Notes: generated by a model not told the origin, from the letters alone. DNA of 64,000 nt from Vibrio palustris (GCF_024346995.1 NZ_AP024887.1:1-64000); one strand, 5' to 3'. Shown: positions 38,561 to 50,895, numbered from the stretch's first letter. A program made the numbers and translations.

Positions 38561-39937
38561 CTATAGGAAAAATGGGCTGGGTTGGAAAAGTGCTTCGACA
38601 TCAGGCACATATTTTTTATTGACGAGGAACATGACGACGTGATCGCCTTGCTCAATCACCACGTTGTCGTGAGCAATGAGTACCTCTTCGCCACGAACGA
38701 TTGCACCGATGGTTGTACCAGGAGGCAGCTTAATGGTTCCAATCGCGCGGCCGACCACTTTGGAGGTGGATTCATCACCATGAGCAACGGCTTCAATGGC
38801 CTCGGCTGCCCCACGACGTAGCGACGAAACGTTGACAATATCTGCACGGCGCACATGGGTTAGCAACGCTGAAATGGTGGCTTGCTGTGGTGAAATGGCC
38901 ACATCAATAACGCCACCTTGTACTAAATCGACATAAGCACCACGCTGGATCAATACCATGACCTTTTTGGCACCCATACGTTTGGCGAGCATGGCAGACA
39001 TAATATTGGTTTCATCTTCATTGGTCAGAGCAATGAACACATCGACCTGCTCAATGTTTTCTTCAGTCAGGAGTTCTTGATCGGCAGCATCGCCACAGAA
39101 CACGATGGTATTTTCGAGCTCTTCGGAGAGCTGCTCGGCGCGTTGATAGCTACGTTCAATAAGCTTAACGCTATATGTTTGCTCAAGTTTTCTCGCAAGA
39201 CTGGCCCCGATATTGCCGCCACCAACAATCATGATCCGGCGATAAGGTTTTTCGAGACGTTGTAGCTCACTCATAATTGAGCGGATGTGGTTACTTGCCG
39301 CGACAAAGAACACTTCATCATCGGCTTCAATCACAGTGGTACCTTGTGGGCGGATTGGTCGGCCTTGGCGGAAAATCGCGGCGACACGAGTATCGATATG
39401 TGGCATATGATCGCGCAGCGCCGATAACGCATTGCCGACTAAAGGGCCGCCATAGTAGGCTTTGACTGCGACTAAACTGACTTTTTCTTCGGCAAAACTT
39501 ACCACTTGTAGGGCGCCCGGATATTGAATTAATCGACCAATATAGCGGGTGACCAGTTCTTCAGGTGCAATTAAGTGATCGACAGGGACTGCGCCAGATT
39601 GAAATAAGGCTTCTTTTTCGGAAAGATATTGCGGTGAACGGATACGTGCTACGCGGTTAGGCGTATTAAAAAGAGAAAATGCCACCTGACAAGCCGCCAT
39701 ATTAATTTCATCAGTATTAGTAACGGCGACGAGCATATCGGCATCTTGAGCGCCCGCTTCACGTAATACATCCGGATGACTTGCATGACCGGTAACCACT
39801 CGTAAATCGTATTTATCTTGCAGTTCACGCAGTCGCTCGCTGCTTTTATCAACGATAGTAATGTCGTTATTTTCGCCGACTAAATTTTCTGCCAGAGTGC
39901 CACCGACTTGGCCTGCCCCAAGAATGATGATTTTCAT
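38561..39937 (-). CDS. trkA: Trk system NAD-binding regulatory subunit TrkA
   Basis: A 458-residue peripheral protein with two RCK modules that gate TrkH. Each module shows a Rossmann glycine motif: [13 protein letters not shown] at the start and [14 protein letters not shown] near residue 240. Acidic nucleotide-ribose positions follow each. It sits between rsmB and trkH on the leftward transcript, as in E. coli where rsmB-trkA are adjacent. Confidence 0.96.
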   Translation of the reverse strand: MKIIILGAGQVGGTLAENLVGENNDITIVDKSSERLRELQDKYDLRVVTGHASHPDVLREAGAQDADMLVAVTNTDEINMAACQVAFSLFNTPNRVARIRSPQYLSEKEALFQSGAVPVDHLIAPEELVTRYIGRLIQYPGALQVVSFAEEKVSLVAVKAYYGGPLVGNALSALRDHMPHIDTRVAAIFRQGRPIRPQGTTVIEADDEVFFVAASNHIRSIMSELQRLEKPYRRIMIVGGGNIGASLARKLEQTYSVKLIERSYQRAEQLSEELENTIVFCGDAADQELLTEENIEQVDVFIALTNEDETNIMSAMLAKRMGAKKVMVLIQRGAYVDLVQGGVIDVAISPQQATISALLTHVRRADIVNVSSLRRGAAEAIEAVAHGDESTSKVVGRAIGTIKLPPGTTIGAIVRGEEVLIAHDNVVIEQGDHVVMFLVNKKYVPDVEALFQPSPFFL

Positions 39938-39960
39938 ACTCGTTCTCTTTTATTCATAAC

Positions 39961-39983
39961 AAAGGCAGCGTAACGCTGCCTTT
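39961..39983 (-). terminator. Hairpin between rsmB and trkA
   Basis: Perfect 10-bp stem AAAGGCAGCG / CGCTGCCTTT with a TAA loop, between the rsmB stop and the trkA start. The minus-strand flank is only moderately T-rich, so partial termination is likely. Confidence 0.65.
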
Positions 39984-39994
39984 GTTGTCAAAAA

Positions 39995-41275
39995 TTACGC
40001 TTGCTTGATGAGCACGGCGTAGTAGAAACCGTCCATATCCTCTTCGCCTGGTAGAATTTGGCGACCAGGATTATCTGTTTCTGAGCCTACTAAGGTGGCA
40101 TTGTTGGTACGCTGTAGAAATGCTTTCACTTGATCGCGGTTTTCTTGCGTAGTGATAGAGCAGGTCGCGTAAACCAAAGTACCGCCAGGTTTTAACTGTT
40201 GCCACATCGCATCGAGGATGTCACTTTGCAGATGAGCAAGTGCTTCGATGTCATTGGCACGACGTAACCATTTGATATCAGGGTGACGACGAATTACACC
40301 GGTTGCCGAGCAAGGTGCATCGAGTAGAATACGGTCAAATTGCTCACCTTGCCACCATTTTTGTGGGGTTCTTGCATCACCACAAATAACCGTCGCGTCG
40401 AGTTGCAGTCGTTCTAAGTTTTCATCGACACGCTTAAGACGGTATTCATCACTATCAATCGCGACGACTTGTTTAGGATGAGTGCGCTCAAGGATATGAG
40501 CAGTTTTACCGCCAGGGGCTGCACAACAATCCAAGATCAACTCACCATCTTGTGGGTCGAGATAATGCAATGCCAATTGCGCCGCTGCATCTTGTACGGA
40601 TACCCAGCCTTCAGCAAAGCCCGGTAGTGACGTGACATCACATGGACGCTCAAGCTTAAGCGCATCTTCTGCTTGTGAGTGAGGTGTGCTTTCAATATCT
40701 TGCTCTAATAACAACGCTTGATATTGATCACGTGTGTGATGCGCACGGTTAACCCGCAACCACATTGGCGCTTTGATATTATTTGCATCCACAATGCTTT
40801 GCCAATTTTGCGGATAACTTGTTTTTAGCAATGACAATAACCAGCTTGGGTGACCATAACGGCCTGCATCATGGCTAATAGCTTGTGCATCAAGCGTTTC
40901 TTGCTGGCGTTGATAGTTGCGCAGTACCGCATTAATCAAGCCACGCAAGCGTGGACCCCGTAAGGTGCCTGTGGCTTCTACCGTTTCAGCCACTGCTGCG
41001 TGGGCAGGAATACGCATAAAACTGAGTTGATAGATACCCACTAAAATCAAATGATGAAAGACGCGCTGCTTACCTTTCAAGGGTTTATCCATCAATGCAT
41101 TCGCTGTGGATTCCAAGCGAGGCAAAAAGCGTAGCGCACCAAAGCAAATTTCTTGCAGTAGTGCATGGTCACGAGGTTTTATATTCTGCTGTGCAGCTGG
41201 CAACGCAACTGAAAGAGAATAACCTTGGTCAACGACCTCGAAAAGAACTTGAGCTGCCGCAGCACGAACATTCAT
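39995..41275 (-). CDS. rsmB: 16S rRNA m5C967 methyltransferase
   Basis: A 426-residue SAM-dependent enzyme. Start ATG 41273-41275 ([15 protein letters not shown]) is preferred to the TTG two codons upstream. An N-terminal NusB-like RNA-binding domain covers about residues 1-140. The SAM site [15 protein letters not shown], motif [21 protein letters not shown] and the catalytic cysteine in [12 protein letters not shown] are present. It lies in def-fmt-rsmB-trkA order, as in E. coli. Confidence 0.95.
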   Translation of the reverse strand: MNVRAAAAQVLFEVVDQGYSLSVALPAAQQNIKPRDHALLQEICFGALRFLPRLESTANALMDKPLKGKQRVFHHLILVGIYQLSFMRIPAHAAVAETVEATGTLRGPRLRGLINAVLRNYQRQQETLDAQAISHDAGRYGHPSWLLSLLKTSYPQNWQSIVDANNIKAPMWLRVNRAHHTRDQYQALLLEQDIESTPHSQAEDALKLERPCDVTSLPGFAEGWVSVQDAAAQLALHYLDPQDGELILDCCAAPGGKTAHILERTHPKQVVAIDSDEYRLKRVDENLERLQLDATVICGDARTPQKWWQGEQFDRILLDAPCSATGVIRRHPDIKWLRRANDIEALAHLQSDILDAMWQQLKPGGTLVYATCSITTQENRDQVKAFLQRTNNATLVGSETDNPGRQILPGEEDMDGFYYAVLIKQA

Positions 41276-41321
41276 TAGCAAACCTATTTATCAACAATAC
41301 CGACCCAATGGGGGCGAGAGA

Positions 41322-42269
41322 TTAATTCAATTGTGTGCCGACTTCAAACCAAGCCGCGCGGGAATTCAGAAGATCTTGTACCGCCATAGCGCGTTTACCA
41401 GGAATTTGCAGTGTTTCTAGAACCAAAGTCTGGTGACCAGTCGCAATGTAAATGCCAGTTTTATCCGCTTGTAGGATGGTGCCTGCTGGTTGATCACTTG
41501 TGGTCGTCTCAACGCGTGCTTGCCATACTTTGACCGCATTATCTTCAATCGAGAAATGGCTCATTGGCCATGGGTTGAACGCACGAATACAACGCTCAAT
41601 GGCTTGTGCTTCTAAATGCCAATCAATGCGAGCTTCTTCTTTGCTGAGTTTCTTCGCGTAATTGGCGAGTTCATCATCTTGCTTAATCGGCTGTGCGCTA
41701 CCAACTGCGATGCTATGTAGACACTCAACCAAGGCTTGCGGTCCAAGCTCTGCCAGTTTTTCATACATGGTGGCGCTGGTGTCTGTGCTCTCAATCGGCA
41801 GTGTGGCCACACTTAGCATGTCGCCAGTATCTAATCCCACATCCATCTGCATAATGGTGACGCCGGTTTCTTGGTCACCCGCCCAAATAGAGCGCTGAAT
41901 CGGAGCTGCGCCACGCCAACGAGGTAAAAGAGAACCGTGCACGTTAATACAGCCAAGTTTGGGGATATCGAGTACCGCTTTAGGAAGCAGTAGCCCATAA
42001 GCAACGACAACCATGATATCAGCATCTAACGCCGCTAACTCTTGTTTGGCTTCATCCGATTTGAAATTTTCTGGTTGGTATACCGGGATGTGATGCTCTA
42101 GAGCAATCTCTTTGACTGGGCTAGCTTTTAATTTTTTCCCTCGGCCTGCAGGACGATCAGGCTGAGTATAAACCGCAATAACTTCGTGCTCCGAAGACAA
42201 TAACGCCGCCAAGTGACGGGCGGCGAAATCCGGAGTACCTGCAAACACAATACGTAATGATTGGCTCAA
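41322..42269 (-). CDS. fmt: Methionyl-tRNA formyltransferase
   Basis: A 315-residue enzyme that formylates initiator Met-tRNA. The start appears to be TTG at 42267-42269, encoding [21 protein letters not shown], which matches the family exactly. It has the ribosome site GAGAGG eight bases upstream, and no in-frame ATG lies near. The catalytic segment [20 protein letters not shown] and [16 protein letters not shown] are intact. It follows def by 16 bases. Confidence 0.95.
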   Translation of the reverse strand: MSQSLRIVFAGTPDFAARHLAALLSSEHEVIAVYTQPDRPAGRGKKLKASPVKEIALEHHIPVYQPENFKSDEAKQELAALDADIMVVVAYGLLLPKAVLDIPKLGCINVHGSLLPRWRGAAPIQRSIWAGDQETGVTIMQMDVGLDTGDMLSVATLPIESTDTSATMYEKLAELGPQALVECLHSIAVGSAQPIKQDDELANYAKKLSKEEARIDWHLEAQAIERCIRAFNPWPMSHFSIEDNAVKVWQARVETTTSDQPAGTILQADKTGIYIATGHQTLVLETLQIPGKRAMAVQDLLNSRAAWFEVGTQLN

Positions 42270-42285
42270 GGTAGCAACCTCTCTA

Positions 42286-42801
42286 TTAATTTTGATTCTT
42301 TTCGTTAGCGCGTTTAATTTTTTCTAATTTCTCTTTGATACGTTTACGTTTCAAAGGAGATAAGTAATCAACAAACAGCTTACCTTCTAAGTGGTCAAGC
42401 TCATGTTGAATACAAATAGCAAGCAAATCATCCGCTTCTAATTGATATTCTTCACCATCACGATTCAGTGCTTTCAGCGTGACTCCAGCAGCACGTTGCA
42501 CTAGTGCACGAGCGCCGGGTACTGATAGACAGCCTTCTTCAATGCCATCTTCGCCATGTTTTTCGATGATTTCTGGGTTAATGAGAACCAAAGGTTGATC
42601 ACGAGTATCAGATACGTCGATCACAACAATGCGTTGATGAATATCAACCTGAGTCGCGGCAAGGCCAATACCTTCTTCGTCGTACATGGTATCAATCATG
42701 TCATCGACAATCTTTTGGATCTCAGGAGTCACTGTTTCAACCGGCTTCGCAACGGTGCGTAGGCGGTCATCAGGGAATGTTAATACGTTTAATACAGACA
42801 T
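42286..42801 (-). CDS. def: Peptide deformylase
   Basis: A 171-residue metalloprotease that removes the formyl group from nascent proteins. The three class I motifs are present: [16 protein letters not shown] (metal cysteine) and HELDHLEG (two metal histidines and the catalytic glutamate). It leads the leftward def-fmt-rsmB-trkA-trkH series and is divergent from dprA. The 270-base gap 42802-43071 holds both promoters; no other element stands out. Confidence 0.96.
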   Translation of the reverse strand: MSVLNVLTFPDDRLRTVAKPVETVTPEIQKIVDDMIDTMYDEEGIGLAATQVDIHQRIVVIDVSDTRDQPLVLINPEIIEKHGEDGIEEGCLSVPGARALVQRAAGVTLKALNRDGEEYQLEADDLLAICIQHELDHLEGKLFVDYLSPLKRKRIKEKLEKIKRANEKNQN

Positions 42802-43071
42802 ATTTTCTCAAATGTTGAACTGTGCCGAAGCAGTAAAAAGCTTATTGGCTCAATTCTAGACATTTTAGATCCTAAATGACAGCATCTAAGCGTTAATTCT
42901 GCGTATTTTACATTGAATAATCTGGCTTTTTGTTTACTGATCTTACCCTATGACATGTAGGGTTTTTAGCGTTTTTTAATTAAGTTTTAAGGTGTTAGCA
43001 CTATATTGGTTGCTTTTATTACAGCAACTTTATCTTAAAAGCACTGATATCCTCTTTAAAGGAGCGTTGGT

Positions 43072-44190
43072 ATGTTGCAAGAAGAAGTACTAACGGCTTG
43101 GTTAACACTAAGCTTTGTCCCACGTTTGGGCCCTAAACGTTTAGCCCGTTTATTGAGTATTGATTCCCCTGATAACTTGCTACGCTATTCTGCGGCGCAG
43201 TGGTTGGCAATAGGCTTAAAACCGGATCAAGTTCGCTTCATTACACAGCATGCTCCTCGACAAGTTGAAGCATGCTTGGCATGGCAGTCTGCAGCTTCTA
43301 ACCGACATATCATTACCCCTTTGCATAGTGATTACCCTGCATTACTTAAACCGATTTCGGCAGCGCCAAGCGTGTTGTTCGTTGAAGGACACAGGCAGAG
43401 TCTCGCTCACCCGCAGTTAGCGATGGTCGGCAGTCGTAATGCGTCTATCGATGGGCAAAAGGCCGCGTATCAATTTGCTAAAGAATTATCGGAACATCGT
43501 ATTACCGTGACCAGTGGTTTAGCGTTAGGAATTGATGGCCATGCTCATGATGGGGCGTTAGCTGGTGGCGGTAATACAATTGCGGTATTAGGGAGTGGCT
43601 TAGCGCAAATATATCCTGCACGTCATCGCCGTTTGGCGGCACGTATTGTCGAATCTGGAGCATTAGTGTCTGAGTTTGCGCCACATACCCCACCTAAGGC
43701 GGCGCATTTTCCACGCCGTAATCGTATTATCAGTGGTTTATCATTGGGTGTGTTAGTGGTTGAAGCGGCCATAAAAAGCGGTTCGTTGATTACCGCTCGT
43801 TATGCCACAGAGCAAGACCGAGATGTCTTTGTTTTACCTGGCTCGATTTATCAAGCTAATCATGGTGGTAGTAATGATCTTATTCGCCAAGGTGCGAGCT
43901 TAGTGCAAACCGTTCCGCAAATCCTCGAAGAACTGAATACTTTTGTGAACTGGTCGCTGAATGAGCAAGAAACACGACAGCCGGGACTTTTTTCCTCACC
44001 GGAGAGCGAAGAACAATTGCCATTTCCCGAGCTCTTAGCTAACGTAGGGGAAGAAGCCACCCCGGTTGATATTCTTGCAAGCAGGACCAATATACCTGTG
44101 CATGAAGTCATGACGCAGCTTTTAGAGCTAGAACTCTCTGGGCATGTTGTTGCGGTATCTGGTGGTTATATTCGTAAGGGGAGGGGCTAG
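43072..44190 (+). CDS. dprA: DNA processing protein DprA
   Basis: A 372-residue protein that loads RecA on incoming single-stranded DNA during transformation. An N-terminal SAM/HhH-like domain is followed by the Rossmann-like core with [26 protein letters not shown] and [17 protein letters not shown] winged-helix-like C-terminal domain ends at [20 protein letters not shown]. An AAGGAGCG ribosome site is present. It is followed two bases later by smg. Confidence 0.95.
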   Translation: MLQEEVLTAWLTLSFVPRLGPKRLARLLSIDSPDNLLRYSAAQWLAIGLKPDQVRFITQHAPRQVEACLAWQSAASNRHIITPLHSDYPALLKPISAAPSVLFVEGHRQSLAHPQLAMVGSRNASIDGQKAAYQFAKELSEHRITVTSGLALGIDGHAHDGALAGGGNTIAVLGSGLAQIYPARHRRLAARIVESGALVSEFAPHTPPKAAHFPRRNRIISGLSLGVLVVEAAIKSGSLITARYATEQDRDVFVLPGSIYQANHGGSNDLIRQGASLVQTVPQILEELNTFVNWSLNEQETRQPGLFSSPESEEQLPFPELLANVGEEATPVDILASRTNIPVHEVMTQLLELELSGHVVAVSGGYIRKGRG

Positions 44191-44192
44191 CG

Positions 44193-44669
44193 ATGATGAT
44201 GGATATCTTGATGTATCTTTTTGAAACCTACATCCATAGTGATGCTGAGTTGCAAGTCGATCAAGATGAGCTCGAAGAAGAGCTTGTGCGAGCAGGTTTT
44301 CATAAGAAAGACATCTATAAAGCTCTTAATTGGTTAGAAGAGTTAGCGGCTTTACAGCAAACAGAAGGTCATAAGGCACTGACTGTCAGTGCAGCAACAT
44401 CGGTACGTATTTTTGCTCCGAAAGAAATGCTGCGGTTAGATGTGGAATGCCGTGGTTTTATCTTGTTCCTTGAACAAATAAAAGTGTTAACACCTGAAAC
44501 ACGAGAAATGGTTATTGACCGTATTATGGGGTTAGAAACCAATGAATTTGGTTTGGATGATTTGAAATGGATCATTCTCATGGTGCTATTTAATGTGCCT
44601 GGTAACGAAAACGCTTATACGCTGATGGAAGAACTGCTATACAGCAAAGAGCAAGGCATTCTTCATTAG
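44193..44669 (+). CDS. smg: Smg protein (DUF494)
   Basis: A 158-residue cytoplasmic protein of unknown function. It starts [20 protein letters not shown], the hallmark of the Smg family, and is rich in acidic residues. It usually lies between dprA and the topoisomerase zinc-ribbon gene, as here. There is no hint of a catalytic site. Confidence 0.93.
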   Translation: MMMDILMYLFETYIHSDAELQVDQDELEEELVRAGFHKKDIYKALNWLEELAALQQTEGHKALTVSAATSVRIFAPKEMLRLDVECRGFILFLEQIKVLTPETREMVIDRIMGLETNEFGLDDLKWIILMVLFNVPGNENAYTLMEELLYSKEQGILH

Positions 44670-44683
44670 GTAATAATAGGTTT

Positions 44684-45271
44684 ATGAGCGGTAAAATCGA
44701 TCCCAAACTTTTTTCACACTCAGGACAGGCCGCTTCTCAAGAGTCTTGTCCTCAGTGTGATCATGAATTAGTGATACGACATGGCAAACGAGGCCCATTT
44801 TTAGGGTGCAGCCAATATCCAGAGTGTGACTACATTAAACCACTCCATCAAAACGATGGTCATATCATTAAAGAATTGGGCGTACCTTGTTCGGAGTGTG
44901 GTCACGAGCTGGTGTTGCGTCAAGGTCGGTACGGTATGTTTATTGGGTGTAGTCATTATCCTGAATGTCATCATATCGAATCACTTGACGGTGATGATTC
45001 CGGTACGGAACCAAAAGTAGAGCTGACTTGCCCAGAATGCGGTGATGGACATTTGATTGAGCGTAAAAATCGTTTTGGGAAAATGTTTTATGCGTGTAGC
45101 GGTTATCCTAAATGTAAGTTTGCCGTTAATCTTCCTCCTATAAAGGGGACATGCCAAGCATGTGGGTTTGGTTTGCTGGTTGAAAAGAAAACCGCTGCGG
45201 GTATTAAGCATCAATGCGCCAATCGTCAATGTGGTCATTATCAGACAAATGATGGTGATTCTTTAGAGTAA
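44684..45271 (+). CDS. Topoisomerase-type zinc-ribbon DNA-binding protein (YrdD-like)
   Basis: A 195-residue protein made of four C4 zinc ribbons like those in the C-terminal part of topoisomerase I. The cysteine sets are CPQCDHEL...GCSQYPEC, CSECGHEL...GCSHYPEC, CPECGDGH...ACSGYPKC and CQACGFGL...CANRQC. There is no topoisomerase catalytic domain. It probably binds single-stranded nucleic acid, but its role is unknown. It ends the dprA-smg transcript, followed by a bidirectional terminator. Confidence 0.9.
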   Translation: MSGKIDPKLFSHSGQAASQESCPQCDHELVIRHGKRGPFLGCSQYPECDYIKPLHQNDGHIIKELGVPCSECGHELVLRQGRYGMFIGCSHYPECHHIESLDGDDSGTEPKVELTCPECGDGHLIERKNRFGKMFYACSGYPKCKFAVNLPPIKGTCQACGFGLLVEKKTAAGIKHQCANRQCGHYQTNDGDSLE

Positions 45272-45280
45272 TAGAATAAA

Positions 45281-45304
45281 AAACGGCGCCAATGAGCGCC
45301 GTTT
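45281..45304. terminator. Bidirectional terminator between zinc-ribbon gene and purK
   Basis: Stem AAACGGCGC / GCGCCGTTT with flanking A and T runs, between convergent genes; serves both. Confidence 0.88.
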
Positions 45305-45322
45305 TTTATGTTGATGACAACA

Positions 45323-46456
45323 TCAGTCTTGTATGTCGTGCGCGATTTGGTGCACGGCAGGAAAGGCCGCTTTATCTAAGTACTTAGCAATTTCACACAG
45401 TTTACGCTGCAATTGTCCTGGGTAATCTGCGGTTAAATTAATGTGACCCATCTTGCGTCCCGGGCGTTGGCTTTTTCCATACCAATGAATGTGACACCCT
45501 TCCATCGCCATAATCTCAGGCGGTAACGAATCTTCGCCAAGAATATTAATCATCGCCGTTTCGCGAACAAGCTTGGTGCTGCCTAAAGGCAAGCCGCAAA
45601 CAGCACGAAGATGATTTTCAAATTGACAGATTTCAGCCCCTTGCTGAGTCCAGTGACCAGAGTTATGCACACGTGGCGCAATCTCATTAACCAGTAGATC
45701 GCCATCAATATCAAAAAACTCCAGAGCAAGCACACCCACATAATCTAAACTATCGGCTACCGCGGCAAACATGGTTTCTGCTTGAGTTTGCAATTGAGGT
45801 GCATCAATGGCCGTGGATAAACTCAGAACACCACCAATATGGATATTTTCTGCTAATGGGTAAGTTTCAATATCCCCTTGATGATTGCGAGCTCCCACCA
45901 AAGAAACTTCACGCTGAAATGGCACAAACTGTTCGGCGACAATGGCTTGTTGTTTCGAGTCATTCAGGCACGCTTGCATCTCCGTCCAAATAGCACCGGC
46001 TTGTGCTCGGTCTTTTAAGCGCCATTGACCTTTACCATCATAACCGCCAAGTGCGCTTTTCAGCACCATGGGGATCCCCACAGTTTCTATTGCTTGATCA
46101 AAATCTGCACGAGTATTAATAATGGCATAAGCTGCGTTTCTTACTCCGGCCCCATCAAGTAGTGTTTTTTCGATGCGGCGATCGCCACCGGCTTTTATCG
46201 CGAGTGATGTTGGGAAAAATTTGCCGCTTTGCTCACAAATTTCCAGAATATCATGGGGAATATGCTCAAACTCAGCGGTAATGACATCTGCATCTGCAAT
46301 GGCTTGTTCGAGCGTCTGCGGTCTAGCAACTTGCGTAAGTGGGTGAACCACAGTACATGTCGTGACATCGTAGGCGGTCAATGTAAGGTTAAGTGGCGCA
46401 CCAGCCAGAGACATCATGCGAGCCAGTTGACCCGCACCTAAAACCAATACATGCAT
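45323..46456 (-). CDS. purK: N5-carboxyaminoimidazole ribonucleotide synthase
   Basis: A 377-residue ATP-grasp enzyme carboxylating AIR with bicarbonate in purine synthesis. The N terminus [15 protein letters not shown] and the ATP-grasp segments [28 protein letters not shown] and [15 protein letters not shown] are diagnostic. It follows purE by three bases in one leftward operon. Confidence 0.96.
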   Translation of the reverse strand: MHVLVLGAGQLARMMSLAGAPLNLTLTAYDVTTCTVVHPLTQVARPQTLEQAIADADVITAEFEHIPHDILEICEQSGKFFPTSLAIKAGGDRRIEKTLLDGAGVRNAAYAIINTRADFDQAIETVGIPMVLKSALGGYDGKGQWRLKDRAQAGAIWTEMQACLNDSKQQAIVAEQFVPFQREVSLVGARNHQGDIETYPLAENIHIGGVLSLSTAIDAPQLQTQAETMFAAVADSLDYVGVLALEFFDIDGDLLVNEIAPRVHNSGHWTQQGAEICQFENHLRAVCGLPLGSTKLVRETAMINILGEDSLPPEIMAMEGCHIHWYGKSQRPGRKMGHINLTADYPGQLQRKLCEIAKYLDKAAFPAVHQIAHDIQD

Positions 46457-46459
46457 GCC

Positions 46460-46945
46460 TTATTCCTCTTCAGGGTTCGGATTAGCTAGAACCGTGTTAG
46501 TTTGCTCGGTACGAAATGCTTCAACTTTTGCCATGACAGCTTCATCATGGGTGCCAATGATTTGCGCGGCAAGAATACCGGCATTAGCAGCGCCAGCATC
46601 ACCAATTGCCAGCGTGCCGACAGCAATACCTTTTGGCATCTGCACGATAGAAAGTAGAGAATCCATTCCTTTTAAAGCGCGTGATTTAACAGGAACGCCG
46701 AGAACGGGAATACTGGTGTAGGCCGCGGTCATTCCCGGTAAATGAGCGGCGCCGCCTGCACCTGCAATAATCACATTGATGCCACGTTCTTTCGCACTGG
46801 TGGCGTAGTCTGCAAGAAGTTGAGGGGTGCGATGCGCAGATACGACTTTTGTTTCGTACGGCACACCAAACTTATCTAGCATTTCTGCTGCGAGTTTCAT
46901 GGTTGGCCAATCTGACTTTGAACCCATGATAATTCCAACTTTCAT
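46460..46945 (-). CDS. purE: N5-CAIR mutase
   Basis: A 161-residue octameric mutase. Start ATG 46943-46945 ([19 protein letters not shown]) has an AGGAG ribosome site; an upstream TTG adds two residues and is less likely. [13 protein letters not shown] and [15 protein letters not shown] are the active-site segments. A PurR operator lies upstream at 47014-47025. Confidence 0.96.
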   Translation of the reverse strand: MKVGIIMGSKSDWPTMKLAAEMLDKFGVPYETKVVSAHRTPQLLADYATSAKERGINVIIAGAGGAAHLPGMTAAYTSIPVLGVPVKSRALKGMDSLLSIVQMPKGIAVGTLAIGDAGAANAGILAAQIIGTHDEAVMAKVEAFRTEQTNTVLANPNPEEE

Positions 46946-46989
46946 CTCCAACTCCTGTAAACCTTTTAATAAATAAGCGAACTGAACGT

Positions 46990-47025
46990 ATTATACGAGG
47001 ATTTTTTCTTCAAGCAAACGTTTGC
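46990..47025 (-). promoter_or_regulatory. purEK promoter with PurR operator
   Basis: GCAAACGTTTGC (47014-47025) is the perfect palindromic core of the PurR operator ACGCAAACGTTTGCGT. On the minus strand a TATAAT -10 box (46990-46995) stands 17 bases downstream of TTTGCT at 47013-47018, so the operator overlaps the -35 region. PurR with hypoxanthine or guanine should repress purEK. Confidence 0.85.
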
Positions 47026-47131
47026 GCTTGCGGTTGTCATCTCATTTTCTATTACACGTAATTTGCTTTCGCTGATCAAACGAATAATTTGTAAACTAGA
47101 GAGAGAATTCTAAAACTTAGTAGGTCAGGCC

Positions 47132-48635
<1,504 letters not shown>

Positions 48636-48695
48636 TAGACCCACCATAAGTAATAGGGTCTAATAATGATGGCTCCAGTTGAATGAAGGTACACT

Positions 48696-49526
48696 ATGGA
48701 CAGTTATAATGATCAATATGCCGTGTTCGGTAACCCTATTGGGCACAGCCAGTCTCCATTTATTCACACATTGTTTGCTCGGCAGACCGATCAAGCAATG
48801 GTATATACAGCCGAATTGGCGCCGATTGATGGATTTGTGCAAGCGATGAATGCCTTTTTTGCTGAAGGTGGCAAAGGGTGCAATATTACGGTGCCTTTTA
48901 AAGAAGAAGCATATCAATACGCAGATCGCCTTACTGAACGTGCTCGGTTAGCGGGGGCAGTGAATACATTAAAGTATCTAGATGACGGTGGTATTCTCGG
49001 AGACAACACCGATGGTGAAGGTTTAGTACAAGATTTGTTAATGAACCAAGTGCTGGTAAAGAATAAAAAGATTCTACTCATTGGGGCTGGTGGTGCGGCG
49101 CGTGGTGTCTTAAAGCCGCTTTTGGATCAAGCGCCTCAACATATTACTATAGTGAATCGTACTTTAAATAAAGCCCAGCAACTTGCTGAGCAGTTTTGTG
49201 AATATGGCTCGGTCAGTGCATTACCAATAGATGATGCCTCAGAGCCATTCGATATCATTATCAATTCAACGTCTGCTAGCTTGGACGGTAAACTACCTGC
49301 CGTTGCTTCCAGCATTGTGTCTAAATCGACAGTAAGTTATGACATGATGTATGGCAAAGGACTTACCATCTTTAACCAATGGGCGGTCGATTGTGGCTGT
49401 GTAAAAACATTGGATGGGTTAGGTATGTTAGTCGGGCAAGCTGCAGAGAGTTTTATGCTATGGCGAGGCCTACGTCCGGGCGCTCGACAAATCTTATTAG
49501 AATTACGTCGTAATTTAGAAGGGTAA
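48696..49526 (+). CDS. aroE: Shikimate dehydrogenase
   Basis: A 276-residue NADP-dependent enzyme of aromatic amino acid synthesis. The substrate site [14 protein letters not shown] and NVTVPFKE-like [11 protein letters not shown] are present, followed by the Rossmann motif [15 protein letters not shown]. The segment [18 protein letters not shown] is the C-terminal hallmark. It is followed two bases later by a DUF1488 gene, as in many gamma-proteobacteria. Confidence 0.95.
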   Translation: MDSYNDQYAVFGNPIGHSQSPFIHTLFARQTDQAMVYTAELAPIDGFVQAMNAFFAEGGKGCNITVPFKEEAYQYADRLTERARLAGAVNTLKYLDDGGILGDNTDGEGLVQDLLMNQVLVKNKKILLIGAGGAARGVLKPLLDQAPQHITIVNRTLNKAQQLAEQFCEYGSVSALPIDDASEPFDIIINSTSASLDGKLPAVASSIVSKSTVSYDMMYGKGLTIFNQWAVDCGCVKTLDGLGMLVGQAAESFMLWRGLRPGARQILLELRRNLEG

Positions 49527-49528
49527 CC

Positions 49529-49804
49529 ATGAACCAATCAGTTTTATTTTCCGACATGAAAACGTGGGATGAGCAGCGTCAAAGTATTTATTTTACGGCG
49601 CAGCAAGGCGGCGCATTAATTGATTGTTGGATAAACAAGGCAGGACTTGAAGCTTTATCCCAAAAGCCGGTGCTTGATGGTCCTCAAGCAATACAACGAT
49701 TTGAAGAATGTCGTTTTGATATTGAAGACCTGGCACAAGAGCAAATAGAAGATGAAGCCTATAACGAAGCAGGTGAAATAGAGGTGATTATTTCACTGGC
49801 TTAA
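49529..49804 (+). CDS. DUF1488 family protein
   Basis: A 91-residue small acidic cytoplasmic protein with FSDMKTWDEQRQSIYFTAQQ and a VDCWI-like IDCWINKAGLEAL segment that I take as DUF1488. Function unknown. It is coupled to aroE (gap two bases). Its last 17 bases overlap the 3' end of the opposing yrdA. Confidence 0.82.
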   Translation: MNQSVLFSDMKTWDEQRQSIYFTAQQGGALIDCWINKAGLEALSQKPVLDGPQAIQRFEECRFDIEDLAQEQIEDEAYNEAGEIEVIISLA

Positions 49805-50336
49805 CTTCGGTTAAGAATACTTGCTTATTGATAACGTAGTTTTGAGCGGATTGAGGTAAAAAAGTCAGTTCTTTTTCTGTTAGTGGGCGAGCCTGTTTGA
49901 CTGGGCTGCCCATATAAAGATAGCCGCTGTGTAATGTTTTCCCTGGAGGAACCAAAGAGCCTGCCCCAATCATCACATCTTCCTCTATGATGGCACCATC
50001 AAGAACAATGGTTCCCATGCCCACTAAAACGCGGTCATGAATCGTACATCCATGTAGCATGACTTTATGACCTACCGTTACATCGTTACCTATTAGTAAT
50101 GGGTGGCCTGCGGGGTTATCGGCATTTTTATGAGTCACATGCAAAATACTACCATCTTGAATATTGGTACGTTCGCCGATGCGAATATGATTGACGTCGC
50201 CACGTGCGGCGACTAATGGCCAAATACTCGAATCATCACCTACATAAATATCACCGACAATGATGGCACTCTCATCTATATAGACATCTTTGCCTAGTTG
50301 AGGGCATATACCTTGATAACTTCTGATTGAATTCAT
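49788..50336 (-). CDS. Gamma-class carbonic anhydrase-like protein YrdA
   Basis: A 182-residue left-handed beta-helix hexapeptide-repeat protein. Start ATG 50334-50336 (MNSIRSYQGICPQLGKDVYI) fits the family; 25 upstream codons do not. The zinc-site histidines lie in SILHVTHKN and TVGHKVMLHGC. Repeats such as VLDGAIIEEDVMIGAGSLV continue to the end. It is probably metal-binding, but catalytic activity is uncertain for this branch. It is convergent with the DUF1488 gene. Confidence 0.9.
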   Translation of the reverse strand: MNSIRSYQGICPQLGKDVYIDESAIIVGDIYVGDDSSIWPLVAARGDVNHIRIGERTNIQDGSILHVTHKNADNPAGHPLLIGNDVTVGHKVMLHGCTIHDRVLVGMGTIVLDGAIIEEDVMIGAGSLVPPGKTLHSGYLYMGSPVKQARPLTEKELTFLPQSAQNYVINKQVFLTEVKPVK

Positions 50337-50459
50337 GCTTATTCCTATGCAATTCCCTTGTGGATTCTCATAATAATGGTGTTTTTTGGTTACAAATAGC
50401 CCGTTAAGCATAAAAAACGTTCAAACAAATAAAAAATGTGAAAAAACCGCAAAAAGCGC

Positions 50460-50487
50460 TTGCCAATGTGAGCTCGATCTCTATAAT
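50460..50487 (+). promoter_or_regulatory. rRNA operon 1 promoter P1
   Basis: TTGCCA (50460-50465), 16-base spacer, TATAAT (50482-50487), then a GC-rich GCCCCCTCGCTG discriminator expected for ppGpp-controlled rRNA promoters. The upstream A tracts (50420-50455) look like an UP element. The gap 50337-50895 holds this, P2, boxA and the pre-16S leader. Confidence 0.85.
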
Positions 50488-50587
50488 GCCCCCTCGCTGA
50501 CACGGGAAAGCTTCAATAAGTAATTCAAGTGGTTAGCAAGGTTATTCAAATAGCTGAAAAGCTTAAAAAGAAATTTTAAAAAAGTGT

Positions 50588-50615
50588 TTGACACAAACTT
50601 TAAAATATATAGAAT
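50588..50615 (+). promoter_or_regulatory. rRNA operon 1 promoter P2
   Basis: TTGACA (50588-50593), 16-base spacer, TAGAAT (50610-50615), followed by GCCGCCTC. This is the second of the usual two rRNA promoters. Confidence 0.8.
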
Positions 50616-50656
50616 AGCCGCCTCTTTCGCAGTAACTCAAATTACTTAGAAAGAAA

Positions 50657-50672
50657 GCTCTTTAACAATTTA
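50657..50672 (+). promoter_or_regulatory. boxA antitermination site, operon 1 leader
   Basis: GCTCTTTAACAATTTA matches the rRNA boxA consensus and recruits NusB-NusE for antitermination. It lies about 40 bases after P2. Confidence 0.9.
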
Positions 50673-50895
50673 AACCTATCAATCTGTGTGGGCACTCGTT
50701 GATGATAATCAATAGTTTCTTCGGAAACAAAATTGGTTTCAATGAACTGAGTGACCAATCGAGATTAACTTCGGTTAGTCTTGGCACAGTCAATTCATTA
50801 TCATTCTGTTGGAATGATAATAGCTTTAAGATTACATGTTTGTTTTTAAACAAATATTAGTTTTGAAGTCAGTATTCATTGAGCCGAAAAAACTT

